A stretch of 64,000 nucleotides of DNA from RUG14300 sp964561145 (GTDB lineage Bacteria; Bacillota; Clostridia; Christensenellales; CAG-1252), in assembly GCA_964561145.1 (NCBI GenBank), contig CAZLNZ010000014.1:1-64000 (forward strand). The letters are read 5' to 3'. Shown here piece by piece: positions 7,501 to 14,322 of the stretch; within the stretch, counting starts at the first letter, position 1; the number at the start of each line of letters is the position of its first letter. A program made the translations under genes and the position numbers. The notes beneath the pieces were generated by a model that was not told where the DNA came from, did no database searches, and saw only the letters and a list, made by a program, of their open reading frames with translations.

Positions 7501-9072
7501 TTAATGTAGATGATATTTTTTTGTTCTATATAATAGAGAATAAATGCAAACAGAAATCGGAATATTGAAGAGAAGTACTGCAGGAAAGAATATCGGTAAT
7601 ATCATTGTTGAAACATCCTCGGTACTAACCTTCAATGCAGGGGTAAAAACGGAGAAGAGTACTACTAAAACGATTAGGTTTGCATAAATCATAAAGGCTG
7701 TAGCCAGACTTAATCGGAATTTGAATAAAGCTTCCTTTCTTTTTGTAGGGAAAACAAAGTATTTAACGAGAAAAAATATGGGGATAGCTAGTCCGATTAA
7801 TGCAAATGTTAGATATAAAAGAAAGCCTTTGTTCACAAATTTATCAATAAGAAAATAGCCCAATAAACACTCGATTAGTATAAAAGCGTATGTAATAATC
7901 GATACATCTCTGTTAATCTTGTTGGTAAAAATAAAGTTGTTTGAGTAGTATGTGAATGTATTGGTATTAACATAGGGTTTAATCGTATACCCTTTGTTCG
8001 ACATGAAATCTTTAAGCTCTGCATACGATGAGACGGGAGTTTGGGGATCATTTTCTTCTTCGATTTGCAAGGGTTGCGGAACATCGGTAAATACATTGTT
8101 TATAATGGTTTCGAAATTGTATTTATTTTCAATTTCTTTGCGTTCAATGTATTTGGAAAGTTTTCTTTGCATAGCTGAAGAGTCAACGTCTATCTCTGAT
8201 GACTGTCTGGTTGATAGAGCTTGTTGTAAGGAAAACTCCTCTTTTTTTGCTTTTTCTTCTTCTTGTTTTGCTAAGAGTGCTTGCCTTTTTTTCTCTTCCT
8301 CTTTGATCCTTGCAATTCTTTCTTCCTCATGCTTTTTATTCTCAAGTTCTTCTTTTTCTTTCTGCTCTCTTGCAATATCTTCCTCAGATTTTGGCTCGTC
8401 AAAAAATCCTAAAAGTTTAAGAGCGTCTAGCTTTTTTCTGCGTGAGATAGGATCCTCTATTTCATTTTCAGCAGGTAATTCTTCGACTTCATCCTCGGAG
8501 AGATCGACTTCGGGGAGGGTAGAGGAAACACTTACTTCCTCACTTATAGAGTTATTTTTATTGATTTCTTTTTTGTTTTCAATTACCGGTATAGAATCGA
8601 TTGGTTGCACTTCAGTACCCTCTTTATTTTCGATTGTAGTATCATTATTTGTTTCTTCATTCGGGGTGGAACAATACGTGTTATTTCTTAAAAAAATGGC
8701 ATATTTTCGACTATCATTAATGAGAGCCTCCTCGACCTCCGCAGGGATCTCTTCAAAACTATCAAATATTTCGATGGAATGTTTTTTTGCAACTTCTGAC
8801 GGAGTATATCCTGATAAAGCAAAAATCGGGAGTTCACTTGTAGAAATAGCTAAAGAGTAGAGTGATTCACCTTCATTTTTTTCATGGACTATTTTATTAT
8901 CCTGCTCGAGCTCTTTAAGAACAACACATAAGGTACCCTCTGCAAGTGTATAACTTGTTGAAAAATCTTCGAAATGACTCAAAATATCCTCTTGTGTACA
9001 TTGTTTGTTTGCAAGAAGATTAAGGGTAAAAGCTTTTAGTTGTTCTTTTAGATATTGATCAACTGTACTCAT
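7501..9072 (-). CDS. Coiled-coil protein with four C-terminal membrane segments (unknown)
   Basis: I do not recognise this 523-aa protein. Residues 1-75 look like a compact helical domain ending in a beta-hairpin (KIVHEKNEGESLYSLA), resembling a winged helix. Residues 75-210 are acidic and variable. Residues about 210-300 form a charged E/K/R coiled coil. The C-terminal 150 residues hold four hydrophobic segments (about 378-400, 408-432, 447-470 and 482-506). The likely topology is a cytosolic head tethered to the membrane. A consensus promoter ends 6 nt before the ATG and no ribosome binding site exists. The gene stands alone between two terminators or promoters. Function unknown. Confidence 0.8.
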   Translation of the reverse strand: MSTVDQYLKEQLKAFTLNLLANKQCTQEDILSHFEDFSTSYTLAEGTLCVVLKELEQDNKIVHEKNEGESLYSLAISTSELPIFALSGYTPSEVAKKHSIEIFDSFEEIPAEVEEALINDSRKYAIFLRNNTYCSTPNEETNNDTTIENKEGTEVQPIDSIPVIENKKEINKNNSISEEVSVSSTLPEVDLSEDEVEELPAENEIEDPISRRKKLDALKLLGFFDEPKSEEDIAREQKEKEELENKKHEEERIARIKEEEKKRQALLAKQEEEKAKKEEFSLQQALSTRQSSEIDVDSSAMQRKLSKYIERKEIENKYNFETIINNVFTDVPQPLQIEEENDPQTPVSSYAELKDFMSNKGYTIKPYVNTNTFTYYSNNFIFTNKINRDVSIITYAFILIECLLGYFLIDKFVNKGFLLYLTFALIGLAIPIFFLVKYFVFPTKRKEALFKFRLSLATAFMIYANLIVLVVLFSVFTPALKVSTEDVSTMILPIFFPAVLLFNIPISVCIYSLLYRTKKYHLH

Positions 9073-9078
9073 ATCTCT

Positions 9079-9107
9079 ATTTTATAATATAGCTCTTAAT
9101 ATGTCAA
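9079..9107 (-). promoter_or_regulatory. Strong promoter abutting the ATG of the 523-aa gene
   Basis: Minus strand: TTGACA (9107-9102), 17 nt, TAAAAT (9084-9079), then 6 nt to ATG at 9072. The -35 box is perfect and there is no room for a Shine-Dalgarno leader. Confidence 0.75.
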
Positions 9108-9120
9108 GGCAATAGAAAAA

Positions 9121-9318
9121 TTAACTCTTTTCGCCTCTAATAGGTTTTTCAACTCTATCTACTATAATTCCGTTATAATCTGCCTCATCCAACTCGAGAC
9201 ATTTCATGCAATTATCGCAGACTTTGCTTGAGTCTAGCTCACATAAATTGCAAAATCCACAGTTATCACAGATGTTTTCCTCAACGATAATACAATGTTT
9301 AACATCATTATTTTTCAT
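9121..9318 (-). CDS. Small cysteine-rich protein (unknown)
   Basis: A 65-aa protein with nine cysteines: one at residue 9 and eight in the order CxxCxxCxxC, then CxxCxxC (residues about 17-40). An acidic tail follows. The spacing recalls ferredoxin-like or zinc-ribbon miniproteins, but I recognise no named family. AGAGG lies 7 nt before the ATG, supporting expression. It follows the tyrosine recombinase by 18 bp on the same strand and is probably co-transcribed with it. It could bind an iron-sulfur cluster or zinc. The CxxC periodicity and the ribosome binding site argue that the short frame is real. Confidence 0.7.
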   Translation of the reverse strand: MKNNDVKHCIIVEENICDNCGFCNLCELDSSKVCDNCMKCLELDEADYNGIIVDRVEKPIRGEKS

Positions 9319-9336
9319 AATATATCCTCTTTAAAT

Positions 9337-10377
9337 CTAATCGTCTGTTTTTCTTAATCTTACACTTTCAGCGGCCTGTTTTTTAATATCTTCATCAATC
9401 GCAGCATAGTGTTTCTTCGTTGTATTAACATCGGAGTGACCTAGCACTTCCGCAACAATGTATATATCTTTTGTTTCCCTGTATAGATTGGTACCGAAGG
9501 TCGATCTTAACTTATGCGGTGTTATTTTCTTTAATGGAGTAGCTAGTTTTGCATATTTTTTTACCAAAAGTTGCACTGTTCTAACTCCGATCCTTTTATT
9601 TTGCAAGGATAAAAAGAGAGCATCTGTCGGTGCTTCGATCGAAATACGATATTCAAAGTAATTCTCAACTGCCTCATAAACCTCATCAGGAAAGTACAAA
9701 ATTGTTCTGTTACCACCCTTCCTTGTGATTGTAAAGCAGGCATTGGAAAAATCTACGTCTTCTATATTAATTCCAACACATTCACTGACTCTTATACCTG
9801 TACCTAACAATAAGGTCACTATGGCTAGATCACGAAGTCTTGTTATTTCATGAAATCTCTTTTCTCTTGGAGATAGGTTTTCTCCTGTATCAACTTCATT
9901 CAAAAGAAGTTCGATCTCTGCCTTATCTAACCTTATAATGTTTTTCTGGTGTTTTTTGGGCATTGCAACCTTTGTTGAAACATTTTCCTTAAGTAGGTTT
10001 TTGTTATATAGATAGGCAAATAAATGTCTTATCGATGCAAGTTTCCTTGTTTTTCCGTCCTCTGCATTTTTTCGCACGGTTCCGTCTTGCTCATAATAAG
10101 ATACATAATCTAAATAGTTTTCTATATCGGTTTGTGTGATCGTTTCTAATTGATTTAAGCTGAAATCTACAACTTCGATTCCTTTGAATCTTCTTACGTT
10201 ATTAACAAGATATCCAAAAAAGACTGTGTAATCTCTGGCATAATTCAAACGGGTTAGAGTAGAGGTGACATTGGATATACCTACAAAAAATTGATTGCAA
10301 AAATCAGGAAGCTGATCTCTTAGCTCTCTAAGTTTGACAAGATTATTTTCGTCACGTTCTTCAAAGTAAGACTTCAT
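9337..10377 (-). CDS. Tyrosine recombinase/integrase (XerC/D-like)
   Basis: A 346-aa site-specific recombinase. Residues 1-130 are the SAM-like core-binding domain and residues about 150-340 the catalytic domain. Seen: GTGIRVSE (first Arg), TRKGG (Lys), HKLRSTF (His-x-x-Arg), LGHSD (second His) and HYAAI (nucleophile Tyr near residue 324). All catalytic residues are present. Related proteins occur in many clostridia near miaA/mutL, where they may be chromosomal rather than phage-borne; no attachment site was recognised. A promoter ends 6 nt before the ATG with no ribosome binding site. The gene lies beside a palindrome array that could be its substrate or another protein's. Confidence 0.88.
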   Translation of the reverse strand: MKSYFEERDENNLVKLRELRDQLPDFCNQFFVGISNVTSTLTRLNYARDYTVFFGYLVNNVRRFKGIEVVDFSLNQLETITQTDIENYLDYVSYYEQDGTVRKNAEDGKTRKLASIRHLFAYLYNKNLLKENVSTKVAMPKKHQKNIIRLDKAEIELLLNEVDTGENLSPREKRFHEITRLRDLAIVTLLLGTGIRVSECVGINIEDVDFSNACFTITRKGGNRTILYFPDEVYEAVENYFEYRISIEAPTDALFLSLQNKRIGVRTVQLLVKKYAKLATPLKKITPHKLRSTFGTNLYRETKDIYIVAEVLGHSDVNTTKKHYAAIDEDIKKQAAESVRLRKTDD

Positions 10378-10383
10378 AATATG

Positions 10384-10412
10384 ATTATAAATAAAAAAAA
10401 GCGAAAAGTAAA
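10384..10412 (-). promoter_or_regulatory. Promoter abutting the tyrosine recombinase ATG
   Basis: Minus strand: TTTACT (10412-10407), 17 nt, perfect TATAAT (10389-10384), 6 nt, ATG at 10377. The -35 box is embedded in the terminator hairpin of the upstream XRE gene. Confidence 0.6.
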
Positions 10413-10422
10413 TACTTTTCGC
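10393..10422 (-). terminator. Terminator after the XRE gene
   Basis: GCGAAAAGTA pairs with TACTTTTCGC around a 2-nt centre. In the minus direction it is followed by eight T. It separates the XRE gene from the recombinase and overlaps the latter's -35 box. Confidence 0.75.
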
Positions 10423-10449
10423 AAAAAACCAGAAAACAATACAAAAAAA

Positions 10450-10653
10450 TTATTCGTTAACACCTAATAGCTCATCGCTTGTAACTTCAAGGACTTTGCA
10501 AATTCTGATAATAAAATCAATTGAGGGTTCATTTCTACCTTGTTCCCAGTGAGCATAACAGGATTCGGTGACACCAACGAAGTCAGCCATTTGACGTTGA
10601 GTTAGGTTTCTTCTTTTGCGTGTGATAACTAAATTGTATCTAAAACTATTCAT
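10450..10653 (-). CDS. XRE-family (Cro/CI-type) DNA-binding regulator
   Basis: A 67-aa protein consisting almost entirely of one helix-turn-helix domain: RKRRNLTQRQMADFVGVTESCYAHWEQGRNEPSIDFIIRIC, with the recognition helix around residues 28-38. Small Cro-like proteins of this type bind palindromic operators as dimers. GAGGTG precedes the ATG. Its promoter (10670-10698) has two copies of the TRTAC-N5-GTAYA-like palindrome just upstream, the same motif that fills the following 2 kb. I infer, without proof, that this protein is the best candidate to bind the array and regulate itself. It is transcribed alone, ending at 10393-10422. Confidence 0.9.
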   Translation of the reverse strand: MNSFRYNLVITRKRRNLTQRQMADFVGVTESCYAHWEQGRNEPSIDFIIRICKVLEVTSDELLGVNE

Positions 10654-10669
10654 AATTCACCTCGATATA

Positions 10670-10698
10670 ATTGTAACATATAGGCATATAAATTACAA
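10670..10698 (-). promoter_or_regulatory. XRE gene promoter
   Basis: Minus strand: TTGTAA (10698-10693), 17 nt, TACAAT (10675-10670). The leader is very short and begins close to the GAGGTG ribosome binding site at 10663-10658. Confidence 0.6.
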
Positions 10699-10704
10699 GT
10701 AAAA

Positions 10705-10740
10705 TATACAAACTGTACTGTGAAAAGTACGATTTGTACA
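10705..10740. promoter_or_regulatory. Two palindromic sites upstream of the XRE promoter
   Basis: TATAC-AAACT-GTACT at 10705-10719 and AGTAC-GATTT-GTACA at 10726-10740. Each has one mismatch to TRTAC-N5-GTAYA, and they are spaced 21 bp. They sit immediately upstream of the -35 box of the XRE gene, a normal place for an operator or activator site. They are the array members nearest the regulator. Confidence 0.6.
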
Positions 10741-10940
10741 GGCAGATTGTAATGCCGAAATTGATTCATAGAAAGGTGAGAGCGGAGGGAATTTGAAATA
10801 AGTTTCACAACAAAAAATAATATATGACCAGGCAGGAAAAATGATGGTTGAAAAGCATATTAAGAAATTGATATTAAATCAATAGATATAGAAGACAAAA
10901 ATCGGCATAAATAGAACAGAATAGAAAAAAATGTCCAAGC

Positions 10941-11003
10941 TGTATGAAAAGTACCGGTAATAATGTACAGTACATATTGTATAGTATATGTACATTTTAT
11001 ATA
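10941..11003. repeat. Palindrome cluster (two good units and one weak)
   Basis: AGTAC-ATATT-GTATA at 10969 and TGTAC-ATTTT-ATATA at 10989 are 20 bp apart, each with one mismatch to TRTAC-N5-GTAYA. A weaker unit TGTAT-GAAAA-GTACC lies at 10941. The stretch 10741-10940 before it holds nothing I can recognise. Confidence 0.6.
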
Positions 11004-11100
11004 GTAACTAAAAAAGTTGAAGGTTCATTTAAACGGAGGCTTCGCACCAAAATGTATGTAGTAATGGGTGTGTTGAGTGTTCGACGTTGATAAGACCACG

Positions 11101-11280
11101 TATACATATTATACAGTCCGTATACGACTTGTATACCGTCTGTACATATTGTATAGCAGATGTACATATTGTATAGCAGATGTACATATCGTATAGCAGA
11201 TGTACGTATTGTATAGTAGATGTACATATCATACAGTAGGTGTGCTCATTGTATAATTTGTATACAGATCGTATAGAAGA
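11101..11280. repeat. Main palindrome array: nine units of 20 bp
   Basis: Nine units start exactly every 20 bp from 11101 to 11261. The consensus unit is TGTAC-ATATT-GTATA followed by a 5-bp linker, often GCAGA. Units at 11121, 11141, 11161, 11181, 11201 and 11261 match TRTAC-N5-GTAYA perfectly; units at 11101, 11221 and 11241 have one mismatch. Units 11141 and 11161 are identical. The 20-bp step is close to two helical turns, so bound dimers would stack on one DNA face. No start-to-stop frame here looks like a protein. Confidence 0.9.
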
Positions 11281-11308
11281 ATTGAGGGCTCTATGACCAT
11301 ACGGTAGA

Positions 11309-11323
11309 TGTACATATCGTACA
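11309..11323. repeat. Single palindrome
   Basis: TGTAC-ATATC-GTACA, a perfect match to TRTAC-N5-GTAYA, 48 bp after the last unit of the nine-unit array. Confidence 0.7.
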
Positions 11324-11492
11324 ATACAACAAATCTCAATCATCCACTCATGCTCGGTCAGTATTTTTTTTGTATAACATTTTCTTATTCAAGCTTAGGT
11401 GGAGTAGAAGAGGTGAAACGTGCAATGATGAAATTAAATTACAAATGTTGGCCAGTCATAAAATTTGCTCTCAATTCAAAATTTGTATCAAC

Positions 11493-11507
11493 TGTACATG
11501 ATGTACA
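11493..11507. repeat. Single palindrome
   Basis: TGTAC-ATGAT-GTACA, perfectly symmetric in its arms. It stands isolated; nothing else is recognised between 11324 and 11688. Confidence 0.65.
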
Positions 11508-11688
11508 GAAGAGTGTAAGCATATCATTTTTCTCAAGTGTGTAATAGAAGATAAACCTTGGAGTAAATTTGATATATGATAAAAATGAGATGGAGGATTA
11601 GGCGAATGATTTGTAGCTTGATTAAGTAAGTATTCAGATGTAATAAGCAATGAGTATATGGAATAAATGACTATATAAAGGACAGGGG

Positions 11689-11768
11689 TGTACATATTAT
11701 ACAGCGAATATACATATGGTACAGTGTATATACATATCGTATAGTGTATATACATATCGTATAGTAGC
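11689..11768. repeat. Palindrome array: four units of 20 bp
   Basis: Units start at 11689, 11709, 11729 and 11749. The last three match TRTAC-N5-GTAYA perfectly (TATAC-ATATC-GTATA twice); the first has one mismatch. The linkers resemble those of the nine-unit array. Confidence 0.85.
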
Positions 11769-12004
11769 GTGAAAGCCTCCAGTGATATATACGGAGAGTT
11801 CTATTGGCGAGTATAATATTTATGTTTGTCTCCGGAAAAACGCTAATACCAAATTAAATAATAAAATTGATTGTCTTGAAAGTAACCTCGAGCCGATGAT
11901 TGAGTGCGTTGAAAATAAAATATTATGCATTTTTCATTAAGTATTCAATATCGACATAACTTTCACGCAAAATTATACCATTTTTACCATATTTCTACCC
12001 ATTA

Positions 12005-12034
12005 CTATTCGCAAAAGCATTCTTTTGCGAATAG
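12005..12034. other. Perfect 13-bp inverted repeat
   Basis: CTATTCGCAAAAG and CTTTTGCGAATAG flank a 4-nt CATT centre. No long T run follows on either strand, so a terminator is not supported. It could be a DNA-binding site or an RNA hairpin. It is distinct from the 15-bp palindrome family around it. Confidence 0.6.
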
Positions 12035-12190
12035 TTTCGAAGATATCTACAAAATTGGTCAAAATCATGTCGTATTTTATAAAAGTATGCTCTGCTCTGA
12101 TTCGACAAATATCATTGTTATCTTTTTATTGATTATTTGTGTAATTATGTCACCCTATCATTTTAAGATTTATTGGAAATTTACATCCAC

Positions 12191-12205
12191 TGTACGTATT
12201 GTATA
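12191..12205. repeat. Single palindrome
   Basis: TGTAC-GTATT-GTATA, a perfect match to the family consensus, isolated between the four-unit array and the array at 12426. The interval 11769-12190 has no recognisable gene. Confidence 0.65.
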
Positions 12206-12346
12206 TTACACTCATTGGTTTGATATATTTGTTAGTTTTGTTTTTCTTATTCTTTACTTGCAATATTTTCGAAATGTAATAGCATTGTGGTTCAAGTCGT
12301 TTTATATAGAGCATATTTGTTCATACACCTTAATCTCATATTAGAT

Positions 12347-12378
12347 TGCAACCATCATTATCAATTTTGCTGGTTGCA
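12347..12378. other. Inverted repeat, 8-bp arms
   Basis: TGCAACCA at 12347-12354 and TGGTTGCA at 12371-12378 with a 16-nt loop. It lies just before the array at 12426. No function is evident. Confidence 0.35.
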
Positions 12379-12425
12379 CCCCGAACATATGCCCTACCCG
12401 GAAAAATAAGGTTTTATCATCCCAC

Positions 12426-12599
12426 TATACAGAATATACATGTGCTATACAAATTGTACATACTCTATACAAATTGTACATACTCTATACATAATGTACA
12501 TGCCCTATACATTACATACAGTGTCTATACATTACATATAGTAATGATTTATTACGTGCGACAGCTATACATACGTGCGATAACTGTACATTGTGTATA
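12426..12599. repeat. Palindrome array, reversed linker orientation
   Basis: Units start at 12426, 12446, 12466, 12486, 12506 and 12526 on a 20-bp period; a decayed stretch follows, then a perfect TGTAC-ATTGT-GTATA at 12585. Units 12446 and 12466 are identical (TATAC-AAATT-GTACA) and, with 12486, match the consensus perfectly. Arm usage is mirror-image to the nine-unit array: TATAC is now on the left and GTACA on the right. Confidence 0.85.
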
Positions 12600-12826
12600 C
12601 ATCTTTTATATATTATATTTTTTATGAATCTTAAATCAGATTGAAGGCAACACCTCAGATTTACTTTATATATTGCAAATGTGTTCGTACTTATTGTAAA
12701 AGTTTGTTTGCAAACTATAGCAAAACTATGAATCCTATCACTTAGGTTGCCTCTAAAATTCAGTCTTTAATTTATTATCAACATAATACGACGTTCGTAT
12801 ACGCTTTTTTTACAATTATATCAAAC

Positions 12827-12906
12827 TGTACGCTACGTATATACGCTATACATTACGTATAGCATCTGTACAGTATGTATATATACTGTATGTTATGTAT
12901 ACATTT
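12827..12906. repeat. Palindrome array: four units of 20 bp
   Basis: Units start at 12827, 12847, 12867 and 12887; the first three match TRTAC-N5-GTAYA perfectly. The central pentamers vary (GCTAC, ATTAC, AGTAT), which shows that the arms, not the centre, are conserved. Nothing further is recognised up to the terminator at 13006. Confidence 0.85.
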
Positions 12907-13005
12907 CAAGTTATGCTTTTAACATTACCACTGCCCTATTTCTACATATTTTTTATTTTAGAAACCATTAGTTTGGTCATAATGCTCTCCTCTTATTAGC
13001 TATAA

Positions 13006-13045
13006 CAAAAAAATCTCTTCAAACAAATTAATAAGCCGAAGAGAT
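13006..13045 (-). terminator. Terminator of the PLP lyase/miaB operon
   Basis: ATCTCTTC and GAAGAGAT pair around a 17-nt loop and are followed on the minus strand by seven T. It ends the operon whose last gene stops at 13093. Confidence 0.7.
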
Positions 13046-13092
13046 ATAATTGATTTTCTAGTATTTTAAATAGTTAGATTTAGTATTAATAT

Positions 13093-14322
13093 CTAGTTGA
13101 TGGTTTTTAACAGTTCTTCTAATACTCCTATTAAAGCAATCTTGACATGTTCGTATGTTAATCCACCTTGCAAATAAGCTATATAAGGTTCTTTAATGGG
13201 TGCATCTGCGGATAGTTCAATGCTTGCTCCCCCAACGAAGGTTCCTGCAGCCATAATAACTTGATCCGTGTAACCGGGCATATCCCAAGGTACAGGTAGT
13301 ACATCGCTATCAATTGGAGAATATCGTTGTATAGATTGTATAAAAGATATTAACTGCTCTTTTGTATCGAATACAATTGATCTGATTATATCGTGCATTG
13401 GTTTTTCAGGTGAAGGAATTGTTTTAAAACCAATCTTTTGAAGTGAAAAACCGGCTAACACGCTGCCTTTTAGAGCATTTGCGACTACATGCGGTGCCAA
13501 AAACAATCCTTGGTAATATTGTAAATATCCGGGGATGTAAGAACCTACTTCATTACCTAGTCCGGGTGCTGTAAGTCTAAATGCCGCTTGTTCGACCTGC
13601 TCTTTTTTTCCGACCAAATATCCGCCCGTGGGTGCAATTCCTCCTCCGATATTCTTTATTAGGGAGCCTGCCATTAAATCTGCTCCGAAATCAGTCGGTT
13701 CGACGGTTTCTGTAAATTCGCCATAACAGTTATCTACGAAAACAAGAACGTTCTTTATCGATTTGACAAAGGAAATAGCCTCTCCGATTTGCTTTGATGA
13801 GAAAGCGTCTCTTGATGAATAGCCACGACTTCTCGTAATAAAAACTACTTTAATTTTTTCATTAGAAAGAAGAATATTCTTAATTTCTTCGAAATTAAAG
13901 CCGCCCTCTTCCGTCAATTCGCTTTCGAGATAATCAATTCCATATTCTCTTAAGGAACCGCCCTCACCCTTAATTACTCCTTCCAGGGTATCATAGGGAG
14001 CTCCTGTTATGCTATAAAGTACATCGCCCTTTCTTAATAAGGAAAATAATCCTATTGTCAATGCATGTGTTCCGTTTGCAATTAGTGGTGAAACCAATGC
14101 ATCTTCGGCATTAAAAATATCCGCATAAACCCTACATAATGTCTCCTTGCCGATATCTCCGTATCCATACCCCGAAGATCCTTTCAGATGTCTATCCGAT
14201 ACTCTGTTCTTTTGAAATGCCTTAAGCACTTTCTCTGTGTTAAACAAAGCAATTTCATCAATTCTATCAAATTGATTTTTTGCCATATTTTCCGCTTCTT
14301 TAATTATTGTTTTCGCATTCAT
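13093..14322 (-). CDS. Methionine gamma-lyase family PLP enzyme (YnbB-like)
   Basis: A 409-aa fold-type I PLP enzyme of the family often named aluminium resistance protein (Met_gamma_lyase), called YnbB in Bacillus subtilis. Seen: YGYGDIGKETLCRVYADIF near the start, SLIKNIGGGIAPTGGY holding the likely PLP-lysine near residue 222, and a VFVDNCYGEF cofactor-binding aspartate. The true substrate is not established; a C-S lyase activity is inferred from homology. It is the last gene of the miaB-mutS-mutL-miaA operon and overlaps miaA by 23 bp, a neighbourhood common in Firmicutes. Length is normal. Confidence 0.9.
   Translation of the reverse strand: MNAKTIIKEAENMAKNQFDRIDEIALFNTEKVLKAFQKNRVSDRHLKGSSGYGYGDIGKETLCRVYADIFNAEDALVSPLIANGTHALTIGLFSLLRKGDVLYSITGAPYDTLEGVIKGEGGSLREYGIDYLESELTEEGGFNFEEIKNILLSNEKIKVVFITRSRGYSSRDAFSSKQIGEAISFVKSIKNVLVFVDNCYGEFTETVEPTDFGADLMAGSLIKNIGGGIAPTGGYLVGKKEQVEQAAFRLTAPGLGNEVGSYIPGYLQYYQGLFLAPHVVANALKGSVLAGFSLQKIGFKTIPSPEKPMHDIIRSIVFDTKEQLISFIQSIQRYSPIDSDVLPVPWDMPGYTDQVIMAAGTFVGGASIELSADAPIKEPYIAYLQGGLTYEHVKIALIGVLEELLKTIN

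Noticed and set aside
7994..8860. 288-codon plus-strand frame, Ser/Phe-rich
   Set aside because: It is the antisense shadow of the Glu/Lys coiled coil of the 7501-9072 gene; no start signal.
11101..11280. CRISPR array
   Set aside because: The period is 20 bp with only 5-bp variable linkers, units are imperfect, and no cas genes are present.
11925..12344. 139-codon plus-strand frame with hydrophobic stretches resembling a membrane protein
   Set aside because: Very AT-rich, no ribosome binding site, contains a perfect hairpin and one palindrome unit; hydrophobicity follows from base composition.
11029..12627. Several open frames of 76-139 codons in the palindrome region, rich in Tyr, Ile and Cys
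   Set aside because: They are translations of the TRTAC/GTAYA repeats or of AT-rich spacer; they overlap on both strands, lack ribosome binding sites and show no protein-like composition.
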